A stretch of 64,000 bases of DNA, from NCBI RefSeq assembly GCF_014230145.1, contig NZ_JACHVC010000012.1:439001-503000 (forward strand), written 5' to 3'. Of this stretch, positions 46,827 through 55,724 are shown piece after piece. Within the stretch, counting starts at the first letter, position 1; every line of letters starts with the position of its first letter. The notes under the pieces are model-generated. The model saw only the letters and a program-made list of their open reading frames with translations, did not search any database and was not told the DNA's origin. The translations under genes and the position numbers were made by a program. This DNA comes from Pelagicoccus albus (GTDB taxonomy: Bacteria; Verrucomicrobiota; Verrucomicrobiia; Opitutales; Opitutaceae).

Positions 46827-48527
46827 TCAGCTCTCTCCTTCAGCTAATCGGGTTTGAAGCTGAAATTCGTAGAGCGAGGGTGTGGATTCGAGGCGTTGGT
46901 TCAGAGCTCGGAGAAGCGGCGCCGGATAGTAGTCCAACTCGAACTCACGGTTGCCCGAGATGCCAAAAACCCGGGCATCCGGTCCTTCCGCCAAGCCCTG
47001 CAGGATCACCGTCTCTTCCCTTCCAATTCCTCCCTCTACCAGCACCCTCAAATTCCAAGTCGTGCTAAACCGGCCGTGACCAGGCTGCCAGTAGCCAGCT
47101 CCACTACCATCGTAAACAGGATAAATCCAGTCTCCATCCTTCTTCTCAGCGCTCAGGTGCAGGGTAACGTTATCATAGAGATTCTGATGATTCGAACCCG
47201 CATGCTGATCCAACACTGCCGCAGCGAAAACCTGTGCGTCTTTATAAACGCAACGGGTAGACTGAGTATTGAAGGTGAGAGAGTGGATAACGGGATTGAA
47301 AACCTGTACTCGCTCAGCCAATACATTGTGCACGCTACCCATATGCACCGCATAATGAGCCTCCCGGTCCCCTAGGGATTGGATATCTCGCAAAGTCAGA
47401 TTCGCGCTGTCGTAAGTCAGAATTCCGCTATCTGCATTGAGAAAACGAACATCGCGAACCCAGCCGTCGACCAAATCGGTCAAGTAGATGGCATTGTACC
47501 CCTGCTCTACGTGATGGCCAAAAAAGTGGCTATCCGGAAACTCGAAACGTAAGTCTTCGATTCCTACCCGTTCCAAAGGAGTCCATGCCGCCAACTCAAC
47601 TGGCACCGATTCGGAAATGTTGTGCAAAAGCGGGTCGGCAATACGAACTTGGTTTCCGGATACCTCAAGAACCTGAGTCCGTTGCCGCACTAAGGGGCGA
47701 TCAGGAAAACTCCAATGATGCGAGCCTATCTCCAGCTCCGTCTCACCGTAAATCTCCTTCAGCAGGGGCCCTTCAGCTCCTTCACGATTGTACCACAGAA
47801 TCTGAATACGTTGGCCCGTAGAAAGACCGGATCCATCGTCCACCGTGATCGTTAACTCACCTCTGCTTCCAGATACAGATTTCGTTATCGCAGGAATCGG
47901 CTCATCCAGCTCTTCCAAATACGGAAACGCTCTGTGCCCCGAACGACCTACCCAAACAAAACCGCCTGTCCAGGAATACTCCGAAAAAAGAACATCCAAG
48001 TTCCGCTTCGGCTCCCGCTGACGTTTGTCATAGCGTTCAAGGTAGGTGCGAAGCTCGTCGAGCTTGCCGGCATCCCCCACCATGTTGAGTGGTCGCGAAA
48101 AATAGAGAGTTGTCCCGCCTTCGCCGCCGCCTGCTCCAGACAGAAGCAAATCGCTACGGTTAAGCTCCAAGATCTCGTTCAGCACAAAACGGCCTGCTGG
48201 AAAACGAACCCGAACCGCTTCCGGTAGCTCTCTCGCTTTGGCCAAGGCCTCTTGCACCGCTTCGGTATCATCAATCGCGTCATCCGGAACAGCTCCAAAG
48301 TCCGTCACGTCCAGAGTTACCCCTTCAAAGGCAGGGATCGGCTTAGTCCCAAAACCATAGCCCGCATAGGAAAAATCCGGCACGAATTCTTCGGGTTCAA
48401 GCGTATCGCCAATTTCAGGCGGCAATGATTGAGCGGTGGTAAATCCTACTGCGAGTAGGAAGCAAAACCCGAGAAGAAGTTTCGAAGATACAATTCCGCT
48501 GCGCAGATAAGACGGGGCACAAATCAT
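46827..48527 (-). CDS. Secreted right-handed beta-helix protein (pectate lyase 3-like)
   Basis: About 566 residues with a signal peptide (LLLGFCFLLAVGFTTAQ). The N-terminal VTLDVTDFGAVPDDAIDDTEAVQEALAKA is the 'DFGA.gDG..D.T..iq.Al' start of pectate_lyase_3/GH28-type beta-helices. Long stretches of parallel strands follow (VEQGYNAIYLTDLVDGWVRDVRFLNADSG). No GH28 catalytic triad is visible. It might be a polysaccharide lyase or binding protein. The ATG at 48527 is preceded by an 11-C run on the coding strand; a TTG 21 codons upstream keeps the frame open through that run. Confidence 0.75.
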   Translation of the reverse strand: MICAPSYLRSGIVSSKLLLGFCFLLAVGFTTAQSLPPEIGDTLEPEEFVPDFSYAGYGFGTKPIPAFEGVTLDVTDFGAVPDDAIDDTEAVQEALAKARELPEAVRVRFPAGRFVLNEILELNRSDLLLSGAGGGEGGTTLYFSRPLNMVGDAGKLDELRTYLERYDKRQREPKRNLDVLFSEYSWTGGFVWVGRSGHRAFPYLEELDEPIPAITKSVSGSRGELTITVDDGSGLSTGQRIQILWYNREGAEGPLLKEIYGETELEIGSHHWSFPDRPLVRQRTQVLEVSGNQVRIADPLLHNISESVPVELAAWTPLERVGIEDLRFEFPDSHFFGHHVEQGYNAIYLTDLVDGWVRDVRFLNADSGILTYDSANLTLRDIQSLGDREAHYAVHMGSVHNVLAERVQVFNPVIHSLTFNTQSTRCVYKDAQVFAAAVLDQHAGSNHQNLYDNVTLHLSAEKKDGDWIYPVYDGSGAGYWQPGHGRFSTTWNLRVLVEGGIGREETVILQGLAEGPDARVFGISGNREFELDYYPAPLLRALNQRLESTPSLYEFQLQTRLAEGES

Positions 48528-48534
48528 AGGGCGT

Positions 48535-48545
48535 GGGGGGGGGGG
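48535..48545. repeat. Poly-G run of 11 (poly-C on the coding strand of the beta-helix gene)
   Basis: A run of about 11 identical G residues sits 8 bases upstream of the beta-helix protein's ATG. Upstream of it, on the coding strand, lies the purine block GGGAGGAAG. Long C or G runs are prone to slipped-strand length changes. A second G/C-then-A run is close by (around 48627-48640). Confidence 0.8.
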
Positions 48546-48697
48546 TAAAACTACTTCCTCCCTTATTGCGGAAAAAGAGTAGTAGTGCAAGGCGGCAAGG
48601 TAACATGGGGGTTAATTGCGTCACTACCCCCCAAAAAAAGTGCCTGTTTAAAACTGGTCCGAGAATTCCGTCGACTCCAATAAACCAGCTACAGCCA

Positions 48698-49690
48698 TCA
48701 TTTATGATTCAATTCTCCTACAACCAAATCCTCATCAATAGCTTTTAGCTCATTAATCTTTTCTGTCATAAACTTCGTTTGAGGACCAAAGCTAAAATGC
48801 CCAACCAGTATATTATTAAAAACAACTATCGGTTTTGAATGCCGCGAGCAATCAACACAGATTTGATCTTCCTCTACACCCAATACAGCTTCTAAAGGAC
48901 TCTGTTTAAACCCTCCAACAACTGACCAGAATTCTCGAGTAATCATAAATGCTCCTATAGAAAATCTGTGCGGACAAACCGAAATATCAGTCGGACTATT
49001 CAAAATCTTTTCAGCAGTCTCATCGAAAGGTAAGATATTTTTCCACAAATAGTAGCTCGCTTCTGGATCATAGTGAGCCTTGACATTAGTACAGGAGCTT
49101 TTGGGACTTTCGATTTTCTCGCTATAGTCATCGATCAAATCAAGTTTCTCCAATAGCTTAATGTAAGTATGCCCATTTACGTTCAGAAGCGGCACATACA
49201 AGCCTCCGTCATAACCAGCGTCATCAGACATAGAATAATATCTCATGAAGCTATCGACAAACCCCTGAGGCAAAAAGATATCTTCATCTACTTTGTAAAT
49301 ATACTTTGCATCCTTATGAAGATCTATCGCGATATTCTGAGCCAAGGACAACTTATTCTCCTCCGTACACAAATAGGACCAACTGTTCATTTCCGCGATC
49401 TCTATTAGCTTAGGCGAATTCTCATTGGCTTTCGGCTGCACTATGCACACGTCTATCTTGGCATCTTTAACAGCCCTAATCATCCTCGGTATTGTCATCT
49501 CCCACAAATCAGGCTTATAGCCTGCAACGATAATCATTACCTTGTCAGCTCCCTGGATCCTATCCACAAACTGATAATCACCTTTAAAATTAAGATTTCG
49601 TTGTATCCGATTTCCAATTTTTTGAGAAAACCTAAAAAACAAATAACTTAAAAAAGACTTTATATTATTATCCTTAAATCTCTGAATCAT
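48698..49690 (-). CDS. AT-rich probable glycosyltransferase
   Basis: About 330 residues, cytoplasmic. VMIIVAGYKPDLWEMTIPRMIRA resembles a nucleotide-sugar binding strand, KYIYKVDEDIFLPQGF contains a DxD-like acidic motif, and GGFKQSPLEAVLGVEEDQICVD carries a late acidic pair, together pointing to a GT-A glycosyltransferase. The start at 49690 follows AAGGGA. Base composition is far below its neighbours: 11 of 60 bases are G or C at 49621-49680 versus well over half in most of the window, so it is probably acquired by transfer. Confidence 0.65.
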   Translation of the reverse strand: MIQRFKDNNIKSFLSYLFFRFSQKIGNRIQRNLNFKGDYQFVDRIQGADKVMIIVAGYKPDLWEMTIPRMIRAVKDAKIDVCIVQPKANENSPKLIEIAEMNSWSYLCTEENKLSLAQNIAIDLHKDAKYIYKVDEDIFLPQGFVDSFMRYYSMSDDAGYDGGLYVPLLNVNGHTYIKLLEKLDLIDDYSEKIESPKSSCTNVKAHYDPEASYYLWKNILPFDETAEKILNSPTDISVCPHRFSIGAFMITREFWSVVGGFKQSPLEAVLGVEEDQICVDCSRHSKPIVVFNNILVGHFSFGPQTKFMTEKINELKAIDEDLVVGELNHK

Positions 49691-49958
49691 TTTTCGTCCC
49701 TTTTCACGCAAACATGCCACACAGCAAATTAGAGCCCAATCCCAACTGAAAACTGCATTTTCTGAAATCAATACGGATACACAGCCCCTCTCCTGTCTTT
49801 TCTAGGACCCCATTTTATCGTAAAGAGTGGCATCTACTTACTTCGCAGAGATCCTCTCCACCCGAGCCTTTCGCTCCGTTCAGAACAGGAAGACGGAGTC
49901 ACTCGAACCGCTCCTACTCAAGCACCTAACAGCGGCGACCCAACGAGAGAGCTACGAT

Positions 49959-51593
49959 TTAGAGCCGAATCCGCTTGGAGTACTCTTTGCTCAACCGCTT
50001 CCGGTCTACTGATTCAAGTCCGCCATCCTCCAAAGGGAGGCTATCGGAGAAAAAGATATCCAGCACGATAGCCGTTTCCTCGCAATCCGCAGCGATCTGC
50101 AAAAGTTCCGCTTTGAAACGGGACTCTTCGACTCCGCGTTTTGGAAGCTCGCCCACCTTTGTTTCCACAACCAAACCAGGACGCGTTTTTCCGTTCTTCT
50201 GTAGGGCAATCAGTATGCTCCTTTGAACTCTTGGGTGCTGATTGAAAATTGCTTCGCAACGAACCGGACAAAATCCGCCAAAGCTGGTGCCAATCGCATC
50301 CTCCGTATCGCCGCAATACCAGAGCTCGCCATCGTGATCGAAGAATCCGAGCACGCCAGATCGCTTCCAAAGCTTTGGTTCGTCCGATGTCACAAAGTCC
50401 TTTTTCGCTACGGCAATTTCGCCCACTTCAGAAGAGGCCCCCTCCTCTTCCACCCAACGGATTTCTCCCGTTGGGAGGGTGATGACGTCCAAGCCCGGCA
50501 ACGGCTTGCCAAGGTAAATGCCACGAAATCCGTGCTCTCGCTTCCGTTCGTTACGCCGGCTCCATTTTCTACAAGCGAGAAAGGGGCTGTTGTAGGAACC
50601 GAAAACGAGGTTGAGCGAAACTCCCAGCATGGCAGCGTTGAGCGTATCCAGATCGCAATCTTGATAATGCGTTCCTCGCACAACCGCTTCGAACTTAGCC
50701 TCGCGCGGGAATTCCTTTCGTACCGCCAAAAGCGAAACCGTTTTCCAGAACGATGCATTTCCGGAAACGAGAGCTACCTCGAAACGGGCCATCGCTTTCA
50801 TGACGAGTTTTGCGGTCTGGTAACTCTCATCTGAGAAGTGATCGACTACCATCATGCTTGCCAAGCCAGCGGCGGGAAAGAGCAATGCTTCCAACAGATT
50901 CCCCGGCAAACAACGATCACCTCCCTGCAATCCAAACCAATCCTTGTAGAGGGCTGCCATACGGCAAAGCTGGTCGTGCTCGAAAGTAGCTTTTTGACAA
51001 CGTCGGCCCACAGTCCGCATCAACGTTACCTCGCCTTGCTTTTCCCAAAATGTGGAGCGAGCTTTGAAAGAGCGGATTCCCGAGCCAACCTTGCTCTGTG
51101 GATTTTCCACTTCGATACGATTGACCGGACCTACTGCCGGACTTCCGAAAAACTTGGAATAATAAAGTTTAGAGCGAGTCCCCACCAAGTGCCGTGGATC
51201 GAGTTTCTGTAAATCTCGATAGCCAACCTTCCAGTTAAACTCGGGATCAAGAATCACCGCTTGGGCCCCAATCTTAAAAAGGGCGTAACTCACCGTAACG
51301 AGACTTACGCTATACGGTAGCCAAACTACGACTACATCTCCTTGCTTTACCCCACGATTAGAGAGGTAGTTCACCCAAGCGTTTTGCTCGATAGCCAACT
51401 CATCAAATCCTAAGAACGAGAAATTGGATCCATTTGCCCGATAGTCCGGATACGGGAATATGAAACCTGGCGCATCGCGATGGCGGCGAGCTTTTTGCTC
51501 CAACATCAGCGAGAGGTTCTGCGGTATGTCCGTATCGAAATACCAGCCGAGCTGTACTGGCTTAGAACGGTCGGGACTGTAGGCGAGAGACAT
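49959..51593 (-). CDS. OleC-like AMP-ligase fold protein lacking adenylation motifs
   Basis: 544 residues with the overall order of OleC, the beta-lactone synthetase of long-chain olefin biosynthesis. Shared blocks include LPYSVSLVTVSYALFKIGAQAVILDP, GIYLGKPLPGLDVI, GEIAVAKKDFVT, GELWYCGDTEDAIGT and CEAIFNQHPRVQRSILIAL. The key motifs are lost: the TSGSTG P-loop is replaced by MRTVGRR, YGATE by FGSYN, and the GD of the A7 region by SG, while family CGR is CGD. It should not adenylate a substrate by the normal route. No oleA, oleB or oleD is nearby. A start ATG at 51593 has no clear ribosome-binding site. Confidence 0.7.
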   Translation of the reverse strand: MSLAYSPDRSKPVQLGWYFDTDIPQNLSLMLEQKARRHRDAPGFIFPYPDYRANGSNFSFLGFDELAIEQNAWVNYLSNRGVKQGDVVVVWLPYSVSLVTVSYALFKIGAQAVILDPEFNWKVGYRDLQKLDPRHLVGTRSKLYYSKFFGSPAVGPVNRIEVENPQSKVGSGIRSFKARSTFWEKQGEVTLMRTVGRRCQKATFEHDQLCRMAALYKDWFGLQGGDRCLPGNLLEALLFPAAGLASMMVVDHFSDESYQTAKLVMKAMARFEVALVSGNASFWKTVSLLAVRKEFPREAKFEAVVRGTHYQDCDLDTLNAAMLGVSLNLVFGSYNSPFLACRKWSRRNERKREHGFRGIYLGKPLPGLDVITLPTGEIRWVEEEGASSEVGEIAVAKKDFVTSDEPKLWKRSGVLGFFDHDGELWYCGDTEDAIGTSFGGFCPVRCEAIFNQHPRVQRSILIALQKNGKTRPGLVVETKVGELPKRGVEESRFKAELLQIAADCEETAIVLDIFFSDSLPLEDGGLESVDRKRLSKEYSKRIRL

Positions 51594-51759
51594 ATTCGGA
51601 AACTAACTACGGCGTTCGCGAAGAGTATACACTACATGCTGCTATTTGAATACAGATATTTGACAATTCTTTAATGACATCATTCCGCCAAAAAATCCGT
51701 GCAGAGACCGCCCTACTCGGATTAACTAATTTCCACGCTCCTAGCCAACAAACCGCTGT

Positions 51760-52590
51760 ATGACTGACTACATCACCAAAGACACAAAACTCTGCATGTC
51801 CCTCGCCGCCCGGCCCGGCAATACGGGTACACGTTTGCACAACTACCTCTACCGAGCCCTGGGGCTAAACTACGTCTACAAGGCGTTCAGCACAACAGAC
51901 CTCGCTGCAGCGATCGGAGGTATCAGAGCCCTCAGCGTTCGAGGCTGCGCAATCTCGATGCCGTTCAAAGAAGACTGCATGCCCATGCTCGACGAAATCG
52001 ATCCTTCCGCAGCGGGTATTCAGTCGGTAAATACTATCGTAAACACAGATAATCATTTGGTCGGCTACAACACAGACTATACCGCGGTCCGATCACTGTT
52101 GGAAACTAACGACGTCGACCCGAAGCTGGACTTCGCTCTGCTAGGCAGTGGAGGAATGGCCAAAGCGGTCGCTTGTGCGTTGCGAGATTGCGGATTCGAA
52201 AATGGCTGCATTATAGCCCGCAACACGGAAAAAGGTCCTTCGCTCGCAAAACAGTACGGTTACGATTGGAAGCCCCAGTTGGAAGAAGACTCAACTCCCG
52301 AACTGCTCATAAACGTTACCCCTATCGGCATGCGAGGCGGGCCTGAAGCGGAAGATCTGGCCTTCACGAAAGATCAAATTGCATCCGCAAAAGCGATCTT
52401 CGATGTGGTCGCTCTCCCCGCTGAGACCCCACTAATCAAACTGGCTCGCGAGCTGGGAAAAGCAGTGATTACCGGAGCTGAAGTCATGACCCTGCAAGCA
52501 GTAGAGCAATTCGTGCTCTACACTGGTGAACGCCCTACAACAAGATTAGTCGAAGAAGCAGCAACGTTCGCTCGGCAGGCCGATCTTTGA
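51760..52590 (+). CDS. Shikimate dehydrogenase-like protein (HI0607/SDH-L type)
   Basis: A 276-residue AroE-superfamily protein. KDTKLCMSLAARPGNTGTRLHNYLYRALGLNYVYKAF is close to Haemophilus HI0607, with RGCAISMPFKE the substrate loop (family NVTxPxK; the Lys is kept), SVNTIVN, YNTDY and GSGGMAKAVACAL for NADP binding, then GAEVMTLQAVEQF. HI0607-type enzymes (SDH-L) act poorly on shikimate in vitro, so the physiological substrate is uncertain. It is a single gene convergent with the AcuI-like gene, 8 bases apart. Confidence 0.88.
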   Translation: MTDYITKDTKLCMSLAARPGNTGTRLHNYLYRALGLNYVYKAFSTTDLAAAIGGIRALSVRGCAISMPFKEDCMPMLDEIDPSAAGIQSVNTIVNTDNHLVGYNTDYTAVRSLLETNDVDPKLDFALLGSGGMAKAVACALRDCGFENGCIIARNTEKGPSLAKQYGYDWKPQLEEDSTPELLINVTPIGMRGGPEAEDLAFTKDQIASAKAIFDVVALPAETPLIKLARELGKAVITGAEVMTLQAVEQFVLYTGERPTTRLVEEAATFARQADL

Positions 52591-52598
52591 GGATCTGT

Positions 52599-53579
52599 TC
52601 AACTCGGTATCGAAAAGACTACTCTACCCCTCAATTCGCCTGCCAACATGTGCGGCGATTTTTCGATAACTTCGGAAAACGCGATCTCTTGCGCCACCTG
52701 ATCCAGCAGGCCTAGGTCTAGATCTCTTGCAAGCCTACGCCAAGCCAGCATGCGAGTCACGCGATCGCACATCACACTATCCACTCCGGCGAGAGTGACG
52801 CCACGCAGGATAAAAGGGGCAACGGTAGCCGGAAGATCCATACCACCCGCGAGCCCGCAACAGGCCACTACGCCACCGTAGCAAATCCGCGAAAGCACAC
52901 TCGCCAATACCTCGCTTCCTACCACATCGATGGCTCCTGCCCACGTTTCGCTGCCCAGCGGACCTTTTATCGCTAGTTCAGATCGGTCGACGATACGACT
53001 GGCCCCGAGCCTGCGAAGATAGCTCTCTTCGCCATTTCTCCCGGTAGCCGCAGCCACTTGAAAGCCTCTTCGAGCAAGCAACAGGGTCGCAAAGCTTCCT
53101 ACTCCGCCGGAAGCACCGGTTACGAGAATTTCCCCACTCTCAGGTGTTAGACCGAGCGACTCTAGCTTCATCACGCAGAGCATAGCGGTCAGGCCAGCCG
53201 TGCCGATACCCATAGCCTGTCTCATGTCCAAGTCGGCAGGCAGCGGAACCAAGCCTCCACCCTCGACTCGAGCTTTTTGGGCAAAGCCGCCCCAACGCTT
53301 TTCTCCGATTCCCCACCCAGTAGAAATAACTCGGTCTCCGGGCTTGTAGGAGGCATTTTCGCTTTGCGCAACCGTACCCGCAAAATCGATACCGGGTACC
53401 ATGGGATACTTCTTCACGATGGGTGCCTTACCAGTGATAGCCAAGGCATCTTTGTAATTCAGAGTGGACCAGTCGACATCCACCAAGACATCTCCCTCTG
53501 GCAGGTCGGACTCGTCTAGTTGAGCAAAACCAACGCTTTGTTCGCTTCCGGATTTGGAAATAAGGATTCCTTTAAACAT
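52599..53579 (-). CDS. YhdH/AcuI family acrylyl-CoA reductase-like MDR
   Basis: A 326-residue, zinc-free medium-chain dehydrogenase. [43 protein letters not shown] and [14 protein letters not shown] are characteristic of YhdH/Acu[22 protein letters not shown] is the NADPH-binding turn and GRN the likely phosphate contact. AcuI reduces acryloyl-CoA, for example during DMSP catabolism; other reactive enoyl-CoAs are possible. No dmd genes are nearby. It is adjacent, on the same strand, to an atypical SDR (3 bases between). Confidence 0.9.
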   Translation of the reverse strand: MFKGILISKSGSEQSVGFAQLDESDLPEGDVLVDVDWSTLNYKDALAITGKAPIVKKYPMVPGIDFAGTVAQSENASYKPGDRVISTGWGIGEKRWGGFAQKARVEGGGLVPLPADLDMRQAMGIGTAGLTAMLCVMKLESLGLTPESGEILVTGASGGVGSFATLLLARRGFQVAAATGRNGEESYLRRLGASRIVDRSELAIKGPLGSETWAGAIDVVGSEVLASVLSRICYGGVVACCGLAGGMDLPATVAPFILRGVTLAGVDSVMCDRVTRMLAWRRLARDLDLGLLDQVAQEIAFSEVIEKSPHMLAGELRGRVVFSIPS

Positions 53580-53582
53580 GGG

Positions 53583-54269
53583 CTAGGTTCGGTCTATCAC
53601 GGGTTGGCCGGTTTGCGACATTTCGAAGATCTGACCGTTCTCGAAGACACGTTTACCTCCCATGGGGCTGAAAGGCAACTCCGCCATTACGGCTGCCAGT
53701 TTACTAGAGGGCATTGGCCTATATTTCCTGAGTGGTCCCCGCAAAATGAGGTTTAGCAAGGGGCTCGCAGCTTTTGCTAAATCTTCTCCCAGCCGCGATT
53801 CATCACGGTTGCCGAGTAATAAGCTAGGCCTCAAAATATCGAACGACGGAAACCCAAGTCCTTCGATAGAAGCCTCCACTTCACCCTTAGTTCGATTATA
53901 GAATATCCGCGAATTCGGATCTGCACCGGCAGCAGAAACCAAAACGTAACGCTCGACTCCAGCTTGGCGAGCGTGCCGGGCAAGCGACAATGGATACTCG
54001 TAATCTACTTTGCGAAAGGCTTCCCGCGAACCGGCCTTTTTCATGGTCGTGCCGAGACAGCAAAACACCGTGTCAACCTCGAATAGCTCGGCTAGCTCTC
54101 CTATAGAATCAAAACCGGCAACTACGGATTCGAGCTTCTCTGATTTTACCTCAAGCGGGCGACGGCTAACGCATCGAACCAAATCGATTCGCTCATCCGC
54201 GAGCAAGAGCTCCAGAAGTTGGGAGCCCACGAGTCCCGTCGCTCCTGCCAATAAAACAGATTTACCCAT
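53583..54269 (-). CDS. Atypical SDR, TIP30/HTATIP2-like NAD(P)-binding protein
   Basis: A 228-residue Rossmann protein. VLLAGATGLVGSQLLELLL is the atypical-SDR fingerprint, CVSRRPLE a basic NADPH-favouring turn, FCCLGTTMKKAGSREAFRKVDYEYP the family block, and SRIFYNRTKGEVE holds the YxxxK-like pair. Relatives are poorly characterised oxidoreductases often encoded near quinone- or enoyl-reductases. Its stop lies three bases before the start of the AcuI-like gene on the same strand, so they are likely one operon. Confidence 0.88.
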   Translation of the reverse strand: MGKSVLLAGATGLVGSQLLELLLADERIDLVRCVSRRPLEVKSEKLESVVAGFDSIGELAELFEVDTVFCCLGTTMKKAGSREAFRKVDYEYPLSLARHARQAGVERYVLVSAAGADPNSRIFYNRTKGEVEASIEGLGFPSFDILRPSLLLGNRDESRLGEDLAKAASPLLNLILRGPLRKYRPMPSSKLAAVMAELPFSPMGGKRVFENGQIFEMSQTGQPVIDRT

Positions 54270-54428
54270 AAGTCAGTGATCGCAGCCTGCACCAAGCCGC
54301 ATCACCCGTCCAGAAAGCTCGACAAAATTAGTACATGGGTAAATAGCTGCCGCCTGCCGGCGCGTATCGATTTCCCTCGTGTACCGTAACCGCAAAACCA
54401 TGCTATTCGATTACCTTTAGGCTACATA

Positions 54429-54477
54429 CGGGAAACAGATCGATATTCCGGTATTTGGTAAACCGATACATTTCCCG
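54429..54477. promoter_or_regulatory. Operator-like repeats upstream of the GH105 gene
   Basis: An outer inverted repeat CGGGAAA (54429-54435) / TTTCCCG (54471-54477) surrounds TTGGTAAACCGA (54455-54466), itself an imperfect palindrome of the kind bound by LacI-family regulators. It ends 23 bases before the GH105 start. No regulator gene is adjacent. Confidence 0.35.
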
Positions 54478-54500
54478 AACCCCGAAACCAAATCCTACCC

Positions 54501-55724
54501 ATGCTAAAACGTTACATCCCCCTTCCCACCCTACTTATCTTTATAGCTCATCTCTGCTCTTTGGGGGTTAAGCTAAACGCCGACACCCCTGCAAATGCGG
54601 TTGCCACGGATCAGCCATGGTCGATCCGGATGGCGGAGTCGCTGATGAAGCGAAGCCCCGAAGCATGGGCAATGCGGCCGCACAAGGGATTGAGCGAACC
54701 AAAATGGGGCTACACTTACGGCCTAGCACTTGGAGCGGTCGAAGCCGTTCACCAAAAGCACGGCGGCGATCCATTGCACAGCTATGTCAAAACCTACGTC
54801 GACCAACTCATCGACGAAAACGGAGCAATCAAAGATTACCACATTTGGGATTTCAATATAGACTCCGTCAATGCGGGTAAGCTGCTCTTCGACCTTTACG
54901 AACGCTACGACGATCCACGCTACCTCAAAGCCATGCAAGACCTTCGGACGCAGCTCAAGTGGCAGCCTACCACAAGCGAGGGAGGCTACTGGCACAAACG
55001 CTACTACCCATGGCAAATGTGGCTGGACGGGCTCTACATGGGAGCTGCCTACCAAGCTCGCTATGCGGCTACCTTCGGTGAACCAGCGGAAGCCTTCGAC
55101 CAGATCGTAAAGCAATTTGTGTTGATCGAGAGCAAGGTCCGAGACCCCGAAACTGGCTTGCTCTACCACGCGTGGGACGAGAGCAAACTACAGCTTTGGG
55201 CGGATCCTGAGACGGGCCTATCTCCTCACTTCTGGTCCCGAGCTATGGGTTGGTACGCCATGGCGCTGGTGGACACTTTGGAGCAAATGCCTGAGGGGCA
55301 CCATGGAATAGCCAAACTCGAAGCCATCCTGAAAAGACTCATGCAGGCGCTCGAGGCCCATCAAGATGACAGCGGGCTCTGGTACCAGGTCGTCGACCTC
55401 CCTGAGGCAAAAGGCAATTACCTTGAGGCGTCGGGAACCTGTATGTTCGCCTACGCTGCGGCCAAAGGAGTTCGCCTCGGCTATCTTGCAAATTCCTACC
55501 AACAGCTAGCTGAAAAAGCATTCGACGGTGTATTGGCCGAGCTAATCACAGTAGACGAAGATGGCGAGGTGCATCTCGACGGGGTTTGCGGCAGTGCCGG
55601 ACTGGGCGGCACGCCACACTACCGCGACGGAAGCTTCGCTTACTACATCAGCGAGCCGATTGTCAGGGACGACGCTCATGGCGTCGGCCCCTTCATTTTG
55701 GCTGCCTTGGAGCTGGGACGCTAA
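54501..55724 (+). CDS. GH105/GH88 unsaturated rhamnogalacturonyl hydrolase-like enzyme
   Basis: A 407-residue exported (alpha/alpha)6 glycosidase. A signal peptide (LPTLLIFIAHLCSLGVKLNA) is followed by WGYTYGLALGAVEAV, the catalytic-Asp helix YPWQMWLDGLYMGAAY (D as in YteR), HFWSRAMGWYAMALVDTL and YLEASGTCMFAYAAAKGV. The family removes unsaturated galacturonate from lyase-made oligosaccharides. It stands opposite a GH43 gene and its stop overlaps that gene's stop, forming a compact convergent pair for pectin side-chain breakdown. Confidence 0.93.
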   Translation: MLKRYIPLPTLLIFIAHLCSLGVKLNADTPANAVATDQPWSIRMAESLMKRSPEAWAMRPHKGLSEPKWGYTYGLALGAVEAVHQKHGGDPLHSYVKTYVDQLIDENGAIKDYHIWDFNIDSVNAGKLLFDLYERYDDPRYLKAMQDLRTQLKWQPTTSEGGYWHKRYYPWQMWLDGLYMGAAYQARYAATFGEPAEAFDQIVKQFVLIESKVRDPETGLLYHAWDESKLQLWADPETGLSPHFWSRAMGWYAMALVDTLEQMPEGHHGIAKLEAILKRLMQALEAHQDDSGLWYQVVDLPEAKGNYLEASGTCMFAYAAAKGVRLGYLANSYQQLAEKAFDGVLAELITVDEDGEVHLDGVCGSAGLGGTPHYRDGSFAYYISEPIVRDDAHGVGPFILAALELGR

